Shown here: positions 23,749-31,572 of the stretch, piece after piece
Layout: each line of letters starts with the position of its first letter
How positions within the stretch are numbered: the stretch's first letter is position 1
Assembly: GCA_013150955.1 (NCBI GenBank)
Contig: JAADJD010000053.1
Location: 1 to 37,095 of the forward strand
Length of the DNA stretch: 37,095 nt
Source of the DNA: Calditrichota bacterium
GTDB lineage: Bacteria; Calditrichota; Calditrichia; RBG-13-44-9; J042
Reading direction: 5' to 3'
Position numbers and translations under genes: made by a program
The notes under the pieces: generated by a model
Seen by the model: the letters and a program-made list of their open reading frames with translations, nothing else
Databases searched by the model: none
Told to the model about the DNA's origin: nothing

Positions 23749-24613
23749 TGCCAGAACTCCTTTTTTCCCGATTTGCATTTGAAGCCGGTGACGGAGACGA
23801 ATCCGGGGAAATGTTCCCCTGGAACAACTGGTCGATTTCTTCCTGCAGGAACGTGGGATTTTCCACGGATGCCGAACGGGAGAAGATGGCGTCGGCGGTT
23901 TGCTGGCGATGATCATCGCGCGTGTAGGAGGCCTGCGGATCGAATGGCAGCGGTTGCACCGAAACCGGCTCGTTTTCGGATGGAGAGGCGACGGGGGCCT
24001 CCAGTCGGTTCAACAATTGTTCGATGCGTTCCTGTACCGATTCGATCAGGTGGTTCACCGCGGCAATCTGCTGGGAGGTAATGTCCTGCACCTGCAGGGA
24101 GAACATGATGTTGCTGGCGTTTTCTTTGACATCGTTAATCTGTTTAAGCGAACGGGTAAAGGTTTTCCGCAGCGCCTTCAGGAGAGTCTTTTTCTCCTCC
24201 TGTACCGCCTTTGCCTGCCGAATCCATTCCGGGGTACCCATCGTTTCCGGATCCATGTCCAGCAGTCGATCCAGTTTACGTTCCAGCCGGTTAATTTTTC
24301 GGTGGAAATCGGTGGCCTGGTTCAGGCTGGATTGTACTTCCCCCAGTTTAAACAGAATATCGTCCAGAATGTCCAGGATTTCGTTAGTGGCCAGTTCGGT
24401 TGCGCGGGTCACATCGTTTAGCTGCGAGGAGGCGCGCGGCATTTTGGTGGTGCTCTCTCGCAGCGATCGATTCATGTCCTGCATCAACGGCACGATGTTC
24501 TGCACGAATCCGAACAATTCCTCTAAAAATGGGATGACGCGCTGGCCAAATATAAAGAGCGCCTTCAGCTCGTTGATCCTTTCCAGTATGCGTTCCATCT
24601 GTTGCGGATTCAT
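23741..24613 (-). CDS. cheZ: CheZ-like CheY-P phosphatase
   Basis: The 290-aa protein is almost wholly helical up to residue 205, consistent with the long CheZ four-helix bundle. The segment LQVQDITSQQI (173-183) aligns with E. coli CheZ QDFQDLTGQVI. It keeps the two residues that matter for CheY-P dephosphorylation, Asp and Gln four positions apart (D177, Q181). After a flexible, Pro/Ser-rich linker, FLQEEIDQLFQG (255-266) resembles both the CheZ C-terminal CheY-binding helix and the FliM N-terminal CheY-binding peptide. The role inferred is removing phosphate from the CheY proteins encoded just upstream. It overlaps the upstream cheY by 4 bases (ATGA) and cheA by 8 bases, so all are made together. 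Overall identity to proteobacterial CheZ seems low, and its stretch of residues before position 60 is not obviously CheZ. Confidence 0.8.
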   Translation of the reverse strand: MNPQQMERILERINELKALFIFGQRVIPFLEELFGFVQNIVPLMQDMNRSLRESTTKMPRASSQLNDVTRATELATNEILDILDDILFKLGEVQSSLNQATDFHRKINRLERKLDRLLDMDPETMGTPEWIRQAKAVQEEKKTLLKALRKTFTRSLKQINDVKENASNIMFSLQVQDITSQQIAAVNHLIESVQERIEQLLNRLEAPVASPSENEPVSVQPLPFDPQASYTRDDHRQQTADAIFSRSASVENPTFLQEEIDQLFQGNISPDSSPSPASNANREKRSSGNE

Positions 24614-24987
24614 TTCTCCCCCGTTGCTTTAATCACCTGTTCAATTTTTTCCTTTAATGATTTTAGTGAGAACGGTTTCACAATGTAGCTGTTTACCTGA
24701 TATTCATAGGCTTTCATCACGTCGTCCTGCCGATCTCGTATGGTAATCATGATCACCGGAATGTGAGACGTTCGCTCGTGCTTCCGGATGGCCTGCACCA
24801 GTTCCAGTCCGTCCATTTCCGGCATGTTCCAGTCGGTAATTACCAGATCCACCGGCTCCCGTTCCAGATAGTGCCAGGCCGTTTTCCCATCGCCGGCTTC
24901 CAGAATGTGGGTAACGCCCAGCTTCTTCAGCACACTTCCCAGAATACGCCGGACGATGATGGAATCTTCGACAATCAAACATTTCAT
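24610..24987 (-). CDS. cheY: CheY-type single-domain response regulator (second of two)
   Basis: The 125-aa protein is a lone receiver domain. The acidic pocket is E7-D8, the phospho-acceptor is D52 (LVITDWNMPEMDG), the switch Thr is T82 (IPVIMITIR) and the conserved Lys is K104 (YIVKPFSLKSL). The lone domain fits a diffusible output protein. It has no DNA-binding or enzyme domain. It starts 7 bases after the other cheY and its stop overlaps the CheZ-like start (ATGA). The DWNMPEMDG variant is typical of CheY proteins acting on flagella or gliding motors, but the target cannot be told here; it could also act as a phosphate sink. Confidence 0.92.
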   Translation of the reverse strand: MKCLIVEDSIIVRRILGSVLKKLGVTHILEAGDGKTAWHYLEREPVDLVITDWNMPEMDGLELVQAIRKHERTSHIPVIMITIRDRQDDVMKAYEYQVNSYIVKPFSLKSLKEKIEQVIKATGEK

Positions 24988-24994
24988 AATCGCG

Positions 24995-25360
24995 TCAGTT
25001 GATGTATTTCGACACTTCGTATTGAATCCGCTTCTGGCCGAACGGCTTGATCAGATACGAATTGGCGCCCAGTTGCATGCCTCGCTGGATGTCCTTTTCG
25101 TCATCCAGGGACGACAGGATGATCACCGGAATTTCCGCGTATTCGGTATCTTCCCGAATGGTCTTCAGCAGCTCGAAGCCATCCATGTTGGGCATGTTCA
25201 GGTCGGTGATGATCAGATCCACTTTTTCCCGGGGTAACTTTTCCAGGGCATCCATACCATCTCTGGCGGCAACGACCCGGTACCCCTTGGCCCGTAAGGC
25301 AAACGTTAAAAACTTACGGATGGATTCCGAATCATCGACGACCATGATGACCTTATGCAT
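24995..25360 (-). CDS. cheY: CheY-type single-domain response regulator (first of two)
   Basis: The 121-aa receiver protein starts at the ATG at 25360, with AAGGAG 7 bases upstream, overlapping the end of cheR by 8 bases. Key residues are D9-D10 (MVVDDSES), phospho-acceptor D53 (LIITDLNMPNMDG), S83/S84 (IILSSLDD) and K105 (YLIKPFGQKRI). The switch residue is Ser, where the other CheY here has Thr, and the two differ clearly in sequence, so they are not a recent duplication. One may act on the motor and the other as an adaptation factor or phosphate sink. Phosphate would come from CheA in the same operon. Confidence 0.92.
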   Translation of the reverse strand: MHKVIMVVDDSESIRKFLTFALRAKGYRVVAARDGMDALEKLPREKVDLIITDLNMPNMDGFELLKTIREDTEYAEIPVIILSSLDDEKDIQRGMQLGANSYLIKPFGQKRIQYEVSKYIN

Positions 25361-26234
25361 AGTGACACTCCTTCTTATACACAATTGTCTTCGTAAAATG
25401 AACCGGTTTAAATGCATGGGACACGCCGTAGAGGGATTCGGAATAGCCCAGCAGTAAATATCCGCCGGGATTCAGGCTGTCGTACAACGAATTGACCACC
25501 TGGCGTTTGGAGCGTTCGTCGAAGTACAGCAGGACGTTGGCGCAGATGATCACGTCCATTCCGCGGATTTGCTGCATGTTCCAGCGATCCATCAGATTCA
25601 ATTGCCGAAATTGAACCATCTGTCGAATTTCGGGTGCAATCTGGTAACCGGTGCTTTGGGGCTGAAAGTAGCGCTGCAGCAGTCCCGGTGCAATTTTCCG
25701 GACGGCGTAGTCCCGGTAAAGTCCCTGTCGCGCTTTCTGGAGAACCTGACTGTTGATATCGGTGGCCAGGATCTCGACCCGAATGCCTGTCAGTAGCGGT
25801 CGAAATTTTTCCTGAAGCAGGATGGCCAGCGTGTACGGTTCCTCGCCCGTGGAACAGGCCGCGCTCCAGATCCGAATGCTCTTGCCCGGCCGTTGACGGG
25901 CCCGCCGGAACAGTTCCGGAAAAATGTGCCGCTCCAGTGCCTCCAGTTGGGCCTCGTTCCGGAAAAAGAACGTCTCGTTAATCGTAATCTGATTGATCAG
26001 TTGTTGCAATTCGCTATCCATCAGCCCATTTTGAATTTTGCGAACGTAGGTTTCAAAATCGTTAATGTTCAGCGCTTTCAATCGCTGGTACAAGCGATTC
26101 TCCAGGAAATATTTCTTATTGTCCGGAAAAAAGATGCCGGTTCGCTGATAGATAAAATCCCGCAAACGCAAAAACGTTGGCTCGGACAACGTGATATTCG
26201 AGCCCGACAGCTCTATGTTGGTTAATATTCCCAT
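25353..26234 (-). CDS. cheR: Chemotaxis protein methyltransferase CheR
   Basis: The protein is 293 aa from the ATG at 26234 (GAGAG upstream, 13 bases after the HEAT gene stop); a longer frame to 26297 overlaps the upstream gene and is less likely. The N-terminal helical domain has RLRDFIYQRTGIFFPDNKKY and TINETFFFRNEAQLEAL. The SAM-binding fold has IRIWSAACSTGEEPYTLAI, then VEILATDINSQVL, VIICANVLLYFD and GGYLLLGYSESL. CheR adds methyl groups to receptor glutamates for adaptation. No methyl-accepting receptor or CheB methylesterase is nearby, so partners must lie elsewhere in the genome. Its last 8 bases overlap the first cheY. Confidence 0.92.
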   Translation of the reverse strand: MGILTNIELSGSNITLSEPTFLRLRDFIYQRTGIFFPDNKKYFLENRLYQRLKALNINDFETYVRKIQNGLMDSELQQLINQITINETFFFRNEAQLEALERHIFPELFRRARQRPGKSIRIWSAACSTGEEPYTLAILLQEKFRPLLTGIRVEILATDINSQVLQKARQGLYRDYAVRKIAPGLLQRYFQPQSTGYQIAPEIRQMVQFRQLNLMDRWNMQQIRGMDVIICANVLLYFDERSKRQVVNSLYDSLNPGGYLLLGYSESLYGVSHAFKPVHFTKTIVYKKECHYA

Positions 26235-26247
26235 TTTTGCTCTCTGC

Positions 26248-27594
26248 TTATTCCGATTTCGAGTGTTCTCTGGCGTTACTGGAAACGGGTGTTGCATTCA
26301 CCGCCTGTTGAAGGTCGGGTGCATTTAACCAGTCGTTGCCTTTTACCTGTAAAATTTCCATGGCATAGTTTTGGATGGATGGATCGGGATCGTTCAGCGC
26401 TGCCAGTACCAGTTTCCCCAGGCAGGGGGAGCTCAGGCTCTTCGCGATGTCAATGACCGCCATTTTGGTTTCATCGTTCAGTTCGCCAAAATGCGCTTCG
26501 ATGTATTGAATGGCTTCTTGAATTTCGGGCAGGTTGCAGGTCGTCTCTTCCTGCGCCGAAAGGTGGGCGATCAGCCCGATGATAAATTGACTGCCGGCGT
26601 CAATGTTCAACTGGCCGGCTTTCATGTGGTTTAATAGTGCGGGGACGACCGCCAGACCACTCTTGAGAAAGATCTGAAAAATTTGCAGATCCAGTCCGTC
26701 GTCCAGCCCGATTTTCGGGATCAGATATTCCAGAAGTTCCGTGGTGGGGAACATCTGCAGTCCCTGCACGGCGGCCTTCAGGTAATTGATATCCAGATCA
26801 TCCAGCATCTGGATGAAGTACGGTTTCAGGGATTCTGGAAGAGCGGGTTTCTCGGGTAATGATTTTATGATGTTGACGATGGATTGCAGGATGACCGGAC
26901 GGGCCAGTTCGTTGACCCGTTCCGCCTGTCGGATCAGTAGATCTAACAGCTCGGGATCCTGTTTTTCGGCGATGGCTTCGGCGGCGGCCAGTTGAACCAC
27001 GGGGTCTTCGTCCTCTAAAGCGGTTTCAAAAAACTGTTTATCGACCCGGTGGGGAAAATGACGAAACGCCGCCACAATGTTGGGCCGCGCATATGCCTTT
27101 TGCGGATAAAGTTCCAGCAACCGGTCTGCGTGGGCTTCCAGTTGAAGTTGTCCTATGGCGTCTACCGCAGCACAGATGACGTTGGGGTCGCTGTCTGTTA
27201 AGCGCGCCGCGATGCGGTCTCCCAGGTGCCGGGCGGGCATCAGTGCCAGAAGATCGATGGCAAATTTGCGAACGTCTTTGTCGCCATGGTCAATGTACGG
27301 AGCCAGCGCGTCCACTGCCGGTGCGCCAATTTTCACCAGCAGATCCCCTGCCAGATTCCGCACCACAATGTTTTCGCTGGTAATCAAACGGGCGACCTGT
27401 TCGATCACTTCCGGTGTCGGATGGGCCAGCACAAACTGCGCCGCGGCGTCGCGGACACCCCGGTCTGAATCGGCCAGCAAATCAACAACTTTTATGGCAA
27501 CTTCCGGTGGGCAATCCTGTTCAAATAGCTGTTCGATGGTTTCCCGCCGAACGGTGGGATTCGAATCCTCTAAGCGTTGAATATATGCTTGCAT
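26248..27594 (-). CDS. HEAT-repeat protein heading the chemotaxis operon
   Basis: The 448-aa protein has no signal peptide or membrane segment, so it is cytoplasmic. It is a HEAT/PBS-lyase-like helical solenoid over nearly its full length, with repeats such as SNPTVRRETIEQLFEQ, DRGVRDAAAQFVLA, NIVVRNLAGDLLVKIGAPAV, KDVRKFAIDLLALM, DPNVICAAVDAIGQL, DPVVQLAAAEAIAEK and PSIQNYAMEILQVKG. Such solenoids bind proteins. It is the first gene of the chemotaxis operon (GGAAGGG before the ATG), 13 bases ahead of cheR, so it is probably made in the same amounts as the signalling proteins. A scaffold or adaptor role for the array or for the methyltransferase is inferred from position only. It is unrelated in architecture to the HEAT-cyclophilin lipoprotein apart from the repeat class. 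Confidence 0.88.
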   Translation of the reverse strand: MQAYIQRLEDSNPTVRRETIEQLFEQDCPPEVAIKVVDLLADSDRGVRDAAAQFVLAHPTPEVIEQVARLITSENIVVRNLAGDLLVKIGAPAVDALAPYIDHGDKDVRKFAIDLLALMPARHLGDRIAARLTDSDPNVICAAVDAIGQLQLEAHADRLLELYPQKAYARPNIVAAFRHFPHRVDKQFFETALEDEDPVVQLAAAEAIAEKQDPELLDLLIRQAERVNELARPVILQSIVNIIKSLPEKPALPESLKPYFIQMLDDLDINYLKAAVQGLQMFPTTELLEYLIPKIGLDDGLDLQIFQIFLKSGLAVVPALLNHMKAGQLNIDAGSQFIIGLIAHLSAQEETTCNLPEIQEAIQYIEAHFGELNDETKMAVIDIAKSLSSPCLGKLVLAALNDPDPSIQNYAMEILQVKGNDWLNAPDLQQAVNATPVSSNAREHSKSE

Positions 27595-27923
27595 AAAAAC
27601 CCTTCCCTGTTACGTCCATCTTCCCTGATTAATCTTCCAATTAAAACCGTACGAGGTCCCTACAACCTCCCTAACGGGCTGTTGCCAAAGAACGCTGCAT
27701 TCTCAAACCGATTTCTCCAAAATATTCGACGTTCGTTCGGGGAACTTAAATATTTGGGAATTTTCCGGTGGTTGTGAACAGGCCAGACTATTCGCCGGCA
27801 GGGGAAAACTTTATCCATTGCATTTCCGGGGGCAATATTTTAGCTTAAAATTTTCAGTGAATGGGCTGAACATCGGGCCAGCCCCGGTAGCCAATCCAAA
27901 AGAAAACAAAAGGGGAGCGTTTC
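27595..27923. other. Divergent intergenic region between the chemotaxis operon and transketolase
   Basis: This 329-base gap must hold the promoter of the minus-strand chemotaxis operon and that of transketolase on the plus strand. AAGGGGAG just before 27924 is the transketolase ribosome-binding site. I see no repeat, RNA gene or sigma-54-type promoter in it. A short plus-strand frame at 27577-27777 has no gene-like features. Confidence 0.6.
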
Positions 27924-29906
27924 ATGAAACAGGAAGCACGGGACCAGCGAGCCATCGCAGTGATTAAGGGATTGGTAATGGATGCCACCCGAAAGGCCAA
28001 TTCAGGCCATCCCGGTGGTCCCATGTCCATGGCCGATTACGCGTACATTCTTTTTAAAGAATATCTGGTGTTTGATCCCGATGATCCCCGGTGGTTTAAC
28101 CGGGATCGATTTGTCCTTTCTGCAGGGCATGCCTCCATGTTGCTGTATTCCCTGTTAACCTTTGTGGGCTATCTGGATCTGGACGATTTAAAGCAATTTC
28201 GCCAGTGGGGCAGCCGAACGCCAGGACATCCCGAAGTGCATTTAACCCCTGGGGTAGAGGCCACTACCGGTCCCCTGGGACAGGGATTGGGAATGGCGGT
28301 GGGCATGGCCATTGCGGAAACCCTGTTGCGGCATCAGCTGGGGGAGGATGTTGTCAACCACTTTACTTACGTCATTGCCAGCGATGGCGATTTCCAGGAA
28401 CCGATTGGCCTGGGAGCCGGGGCACTGGCCGGTCATCTGGGACTCGGCCGGTTAAAGGTGTTTTACGATTACAACGAAATTCAAATCTCCGGTTCGACCC
28501 ATCGGGCCGATAGCACCGATTACCGGAAGGTGTTTGAGGGATTTGGCTGGCAGGTGCTGGAAATTAATGGGCATGATCACCAGCAGATTCGACAGGCTTT
28601 GCAGGAAGCGCGGTCCCAGCTGGAGCGACCCACCTTAATACTGGCGCATACCCGAATTGCCAAGGATGCCTTCAGCATGGAGGGGCTGGCGGAAACCCAC
28701 GGTGCCCCTCTGCCTCCGGAAGAGATACAAAAGACCAAGGAAAAACTGGGATTGCCGCCGGAACAATCCTTTTACCTGCCCGACGATGTGCTGCAGGATT
28801 TCCGGTCTCGCTTTCCCCGGTTGCGACAAACCGTTCGGGCGTGGAAAGATCGTCTGGCAAAGAAGCAGCAGGATCCGGTCTTTCGGACCCACTGGAACCT
28901 GCTGTGGGACAGAAACGCCTGGCCGGAGGGGGCATTTCCCACCTATTCTCCCGGGCAGGCGGTAGCCACCCGGAGCGCCTTTGGTAAAGTGCTGGCCTTG
29001 TTGGGGGAAAAGCTACCGAACCTGGTTGGAGGATCCGCCGATCTGGAGCCTTCCAATAACACCCGGGAGTTTATGGAAAAGGTGGGCGATTTTTCCCGCA
29101 CCAATCCTTCAGGGCGCAATCTGGTGTTCGGGGTGCGAGAATTTCCCATGGGCGCCATTTTGAATGGAATGGCCCTGCACGGGGGCATTCGACCATTCGG
29201 GGCTACCTTTCTGGTATTTTCCGATTACGAACGGGCTGCCATTCGGCTTTCGGCATTGCAGGAATTACCGGTACTACACGTCTTTACCCACGATTCCATT
29301 TTTCTGGGGGAGGACGGGCCCACCCATCAGCCGGTGGAACACATGGCTTCCCTGCGGGCCATGCCAAATCTGCTGGTCATCCGTCCGGCCGATGCCCCAG
29401 AAGTTGCAGAGGCCATGCGTGTTGCCCTGGAGCAAACCCACCGGCCCACGGCGCTGCTGCTAACGCGACAGAAAGTACCCGTACTGGAACGCCCAGCCGG
29501 TGCAACACCTGATGCGCTGCGGAGGGGAGCTTATATCATTTTTGGAGATCCGCAGGAGAAGCCGGAGCTCATCATTATCGCCACCGGATCCGAAGTCCAT
29601 CTGGCCGTGGAAGCCGCCCGTCAGCTTTCGGAGTGGCGGGTTCGGGTGGTGAACATGCCCTGCATGGAACTGTTCGAAGAGCAATCGGAGGATTATCGAT
29701 CGCTGGTGTTGCCTCCAGACGTCCGGCGCCGGGTGGCCATCGAAGCCGGGGTGTCTTTTGGATGGGAGCGTTATGTGGGAACCGAAGGGCTGATCATTGG
29801 GGTCGATCGCTTTGGTGCTTCGGCACCGGCAGGGGTGCTGGCCGAGAAATTTGGGTTCACGGTCGATCAGATTGTGAGCCGCATCCGACACGTTTTTAAA
29901 AAGTAA
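27924..29906 (+). CDS. tkt: Transketolase
   Basis: The 660-aa protein is full length. It has SGHPGGPMSMADYAYILF near residue 28, DRFVLSAGHASMLLY near 67, a thiamine-pyrophosphate region VIASDGDFQEPIGLGAGALA near 149, FYDYNEIQISG, and the pyrimidine-domain pieces FGVREFPMGAILNGMALHGG and LGEDGPTHQPVEHMASLR. It moves two-carbon units between sugar phosphates in the non-oxidative pentose phosphate pathway. The cofactor motif reads S-D-G-D...E-P where many family members have G-D-G-x...E-G; this variant seems lineage-typical, not damaging. The ATG is preceded by AAGGGGAG. It is transcribed alone, divergently from the chemotaxis operon, and followed by a 650-base gene-free stretch. Confidence 0.93.
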   Translation: MKQEARDQRAIAVIKGLVMDATRKANSGHPGGPMSMADYAYILFKEYLVFDPDDPRWFNRDRFVLSAGHASMLLYSLLTFVGYLDLDDLKQFRQWGSRTPGHPEVHLTPGVEATTGPLGQGLGMAVGMAIAETLLRHQLGEDVVNHFTYVIASDGDFQEPIGLGAGALAGHLGLGRLKVFYDYNEIQISGSTHRADSTDYRKVFEGFGWQVLEINGHDHQQIRQALQEARSQLERPTLILAHTRIAKDAFSMEGLAETHGAPLPPEEIQKTKEKLGLPPEQSFYLPDDVLQDFRSRFPRLRQTVRAWKDRLAKKQQDPVFRTHWNLLWDRNAWPEGAFPTYSPGQAVATRSAFGKVLALLGEKLPNLVGGSADLEPSNNTREFMEKVGDFSRTNPSGRNLVFGVREFPMGAILNGMALHGGIRPFGATFLVFSDYERAAIRLSALQELPVLHVFTHDSIFLGEDGPTHQPVEHMASLRAMPNLLVIRPADAPEVAEAMRVALEQTHRPTALLLTRQKVPVLERPAGATPDALRRGAYIIFGDPQEKPELIIIATGSEVHLAVEAARQLSEWRVRVVNMPCMELFEEQSEDYRSLVLPPDVRRRVAIEAGVSFGWERYVGTEGLIIGVDRFGASAPAGVLAEKFGFTVDQIVSRIRHVFKK

Positions 29907-30101
29907 CCCTTCTTTGCTGACCCGATCGGCGCCCTGCCATAGGGGTGAAGAGTATATTCCGGGCTCCCACAAAAAGACAGCTGTTCACCGCTATTTCGGA
30001 TTTCCGAATCATTTGCACCTGAAAGACAAATCCAGTGGGAAAAACCATCCTTTTTGGCATCGGTTCCGGTGATTGTCTGGATACGGTGATTTTCCCTTCC
30101 A

Positions 30102-30436
30102 CCCGGATGATGCATCAGACCACGAATTGCACGAATGAACACAAATAAACCCAGATTATGCATTAGCCTACGAATGACACGAATTAAAACGAATAAAAAT
30201 AATAAAATCCATTTGATGATATCTGGATGAAAATGCGTTCCAGGGTTTGTTCATGATTTTGTAGATATTTTTTGGTTTCATTCGCGTAATTCGCGGTTTA
30301 ATGCATTATTTGGGATAAAAACAATAAAATCCACTGGATTAGATCTGGATGAAAATTCGTTTCGAGATTTATTCGTGATTTCATTGATATTTTTGGGGTT
30401 CACTCGCGTGATTCGCGGTTTAATGCGTTATGGGGG
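30102..30436 (+). repeat. Dispersed inverted-repeat element, copy 3, with left fragment and tandem partial copy
   Basis: A left-arm fragment (30102-30149) is followed by a complete element (30150-30314, CCCAGATTATGCATTAGCCT to GCATTATTTGGG). Directly after it is a second centre plus right arm (30315-30436), again with CTGGATGAAAAT and ending TTTAATGCGTTATGGGG. The two right-hand units align over about 115 bases. The 650-base gap 29907-30556 contains this cluster and otherwise nothing recognisable except a 14-base hairpin (TTCGGATTTCCGAA, 29995-30008). Short frames reading through these repeats are not genes. Confidence 0.8.
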
Positions 30437-30556
30437 TTCAAGGGTAACGGCCTTTGGGTCGATAGCATCTGTGCAATATTTTCGCTGTGATTTGCAAATT
30501 GCACATTCGTGCCGTATTTTTACCAACACCCGTAGGGGAGGACGATTCGGCAACCG

Positions 30557-31552
30557 ATGAAAAATTTGTTCTTACTGTTTGCAATGACCTGGGTTGTGGG
30601 GCTCAACTGCATTTCCAACGCTCCCCACGAAAACCCGCTGGATCCAGACAATCCCAACACCTCCCTCACGTTAAAAGGCCAGGTGCTGACCCTGTATCCG
30701 CCCTACCAGGGAATTCCCGGGGTCAACATCTGGCTGGAACCGCTGCATCGATTTACCCAAACGAATCCGGCCGGAGAATTTGTATTTAACGATTTGAAGT
30801 CCGGCGACTACACAGTCATAGCGCATCGGGAGGGATACGATTCCGACACGGTGGCCGTTAATCTGGCAGATCACACGGTGCTGGAGATTTATCTGGATGC
30901 GTTGCCGCAATTCCAGCGCATCTCTTTGACGACCCATCGTTACGGTCGCTATTTTCCGCCGGATGATCTGTACTTTCTACTCATCGATATTTTGGTCAGC
31001 GATCTGGATGGGAATTCGGATATCGTAAAAATGGAGTACGAGATTGCCGACCTGGGTTTTCAGGATACGCTGCGATTGGTGGAATTCCCCGATGCTTACA
31101 CGGCCCGTTTCGTGGTGCAGCGGACGCCGGAGGATTACACCGTACCGTCTCTTCACACCCTGATCGGCAAGGCCTTCACCTTTCAGGTAGAAGATAAACC
31201 GGGAGAACGCACCACCTCGCCACCTTATTATTTGACGCGCATTGTGGAAACGTTACCGGTGGTTGTGCGGCCTACCGGACTGGAAAATATTTCCACCACT
31301 CAGGACACCATTCAATTTCAGTGGGAGTCGGTTTACTTGCCTTATCCGTTTACATTTCGGGTGGAAATCTACCGGCTGGATTTTGGGGTGACCACGCTGG
31401 TGCAGCGGATGGAAGGCATTGCAGCCGATCAAACCATGGTGGCGTATCGAAACGATCTGAAACCCGGGGATCATTTCTGGGTTGTCTATATTGTCGATGA
31501 GTATGGCAACACCAGCCGATCCCGGGAGGGAGCCTTTCGAATTGTACCATAA
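30557..31552 (+). CDS. Envelope lipoprotein with carboxypeptidase-regulatory-like and Ig/FN3-like domains
   Basis: The 331-aa protein starts with a hydrophobic leader ending VVGLNC, with Cys18 as the likely lipid attachment site (the Asn before Cys is atypical). It then has ENPLDPDNPN, a stretch frequent after the lipobox in FCB lipoproteins. Residues about 40-112 form a carboxypeptidase-D regulatory-like beta-sandwich (TLKGQVLTLYPPYQGIPGVN ... GEFVFNDLKSGDYTVIAHREGY). The rest looks like beta-sandwich domains, the last (from about 235) FN3-like. No enzyme motif is present. A GGGGAGG sequence sits 15 bases before the ATG, farther than usual, and no nearer alternative start is in frame. It is followed 20 bases later by the sigma-54 activator, so it is the likely first gene of the module to 36779. 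Confidence 0.75.
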   Translation: MKNLFLLFAMTWVVGLNCISNAPHENPLDPDNPNTSLTLKGQVLTLYPPYQGIPGVNIWLEPLHRFTQTNPAGEFVFNDLKSGDYTVIAHREGYDSDTVAVNLADHTVLEIYLDALPQFQRISLTTHRYGRYFPPDDLYFLLIDILVSDLDGNSDIVKMEYEIADLGFQDTLRLVEFPDAYTARFVVQRTPEDYTVPSLHTLIGKAFTFQVEDKPGERTTSPPYYLTRIVETLPVVVRPTGLENISTTQDTIQFQWESVYLPYPFTFRVEIYRLDFGVTTLVQRMEGIAADQTMVAYRNDLKPGDHFWVVYIVDEYGNTSRSREGAFRIVP

Positions 31553-31572
31553 GTTGCTTGGGGGTGACATTC

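Noticed and set aside
23749-23916. N-terminal extension of cheA to 23916
   Set aside because: The extra 56 residues are Pro/Arg/Ser-rich, overlap the CheZ-like gene, and the ATG at 23748 has a proper AAGGAG site.
24024-24632. Plus-strand frame (202 aa) opposite the CheZ-like gene
   Set aside because: Its Ser/Arg/Phe-rich composition is typical of antisense reading of a helical protein; the minus-strand gene has conserved motifs and overlaps its neighbours correctly.
29867-30163. Short frames with 'IRAIRGLM'-like sequence in the repeat region (also 30375-30560)
   Set aside because: They are translations of the dispersed repeat; such peptides recur wherever the element does and are not genes.
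30201-30436. Possible CRISPR array because of repeated units
   Set aside because: Only two long imperfect units with no short exact repeats or spacers and no cas genes; it is a tandem copy of the dispersed element.
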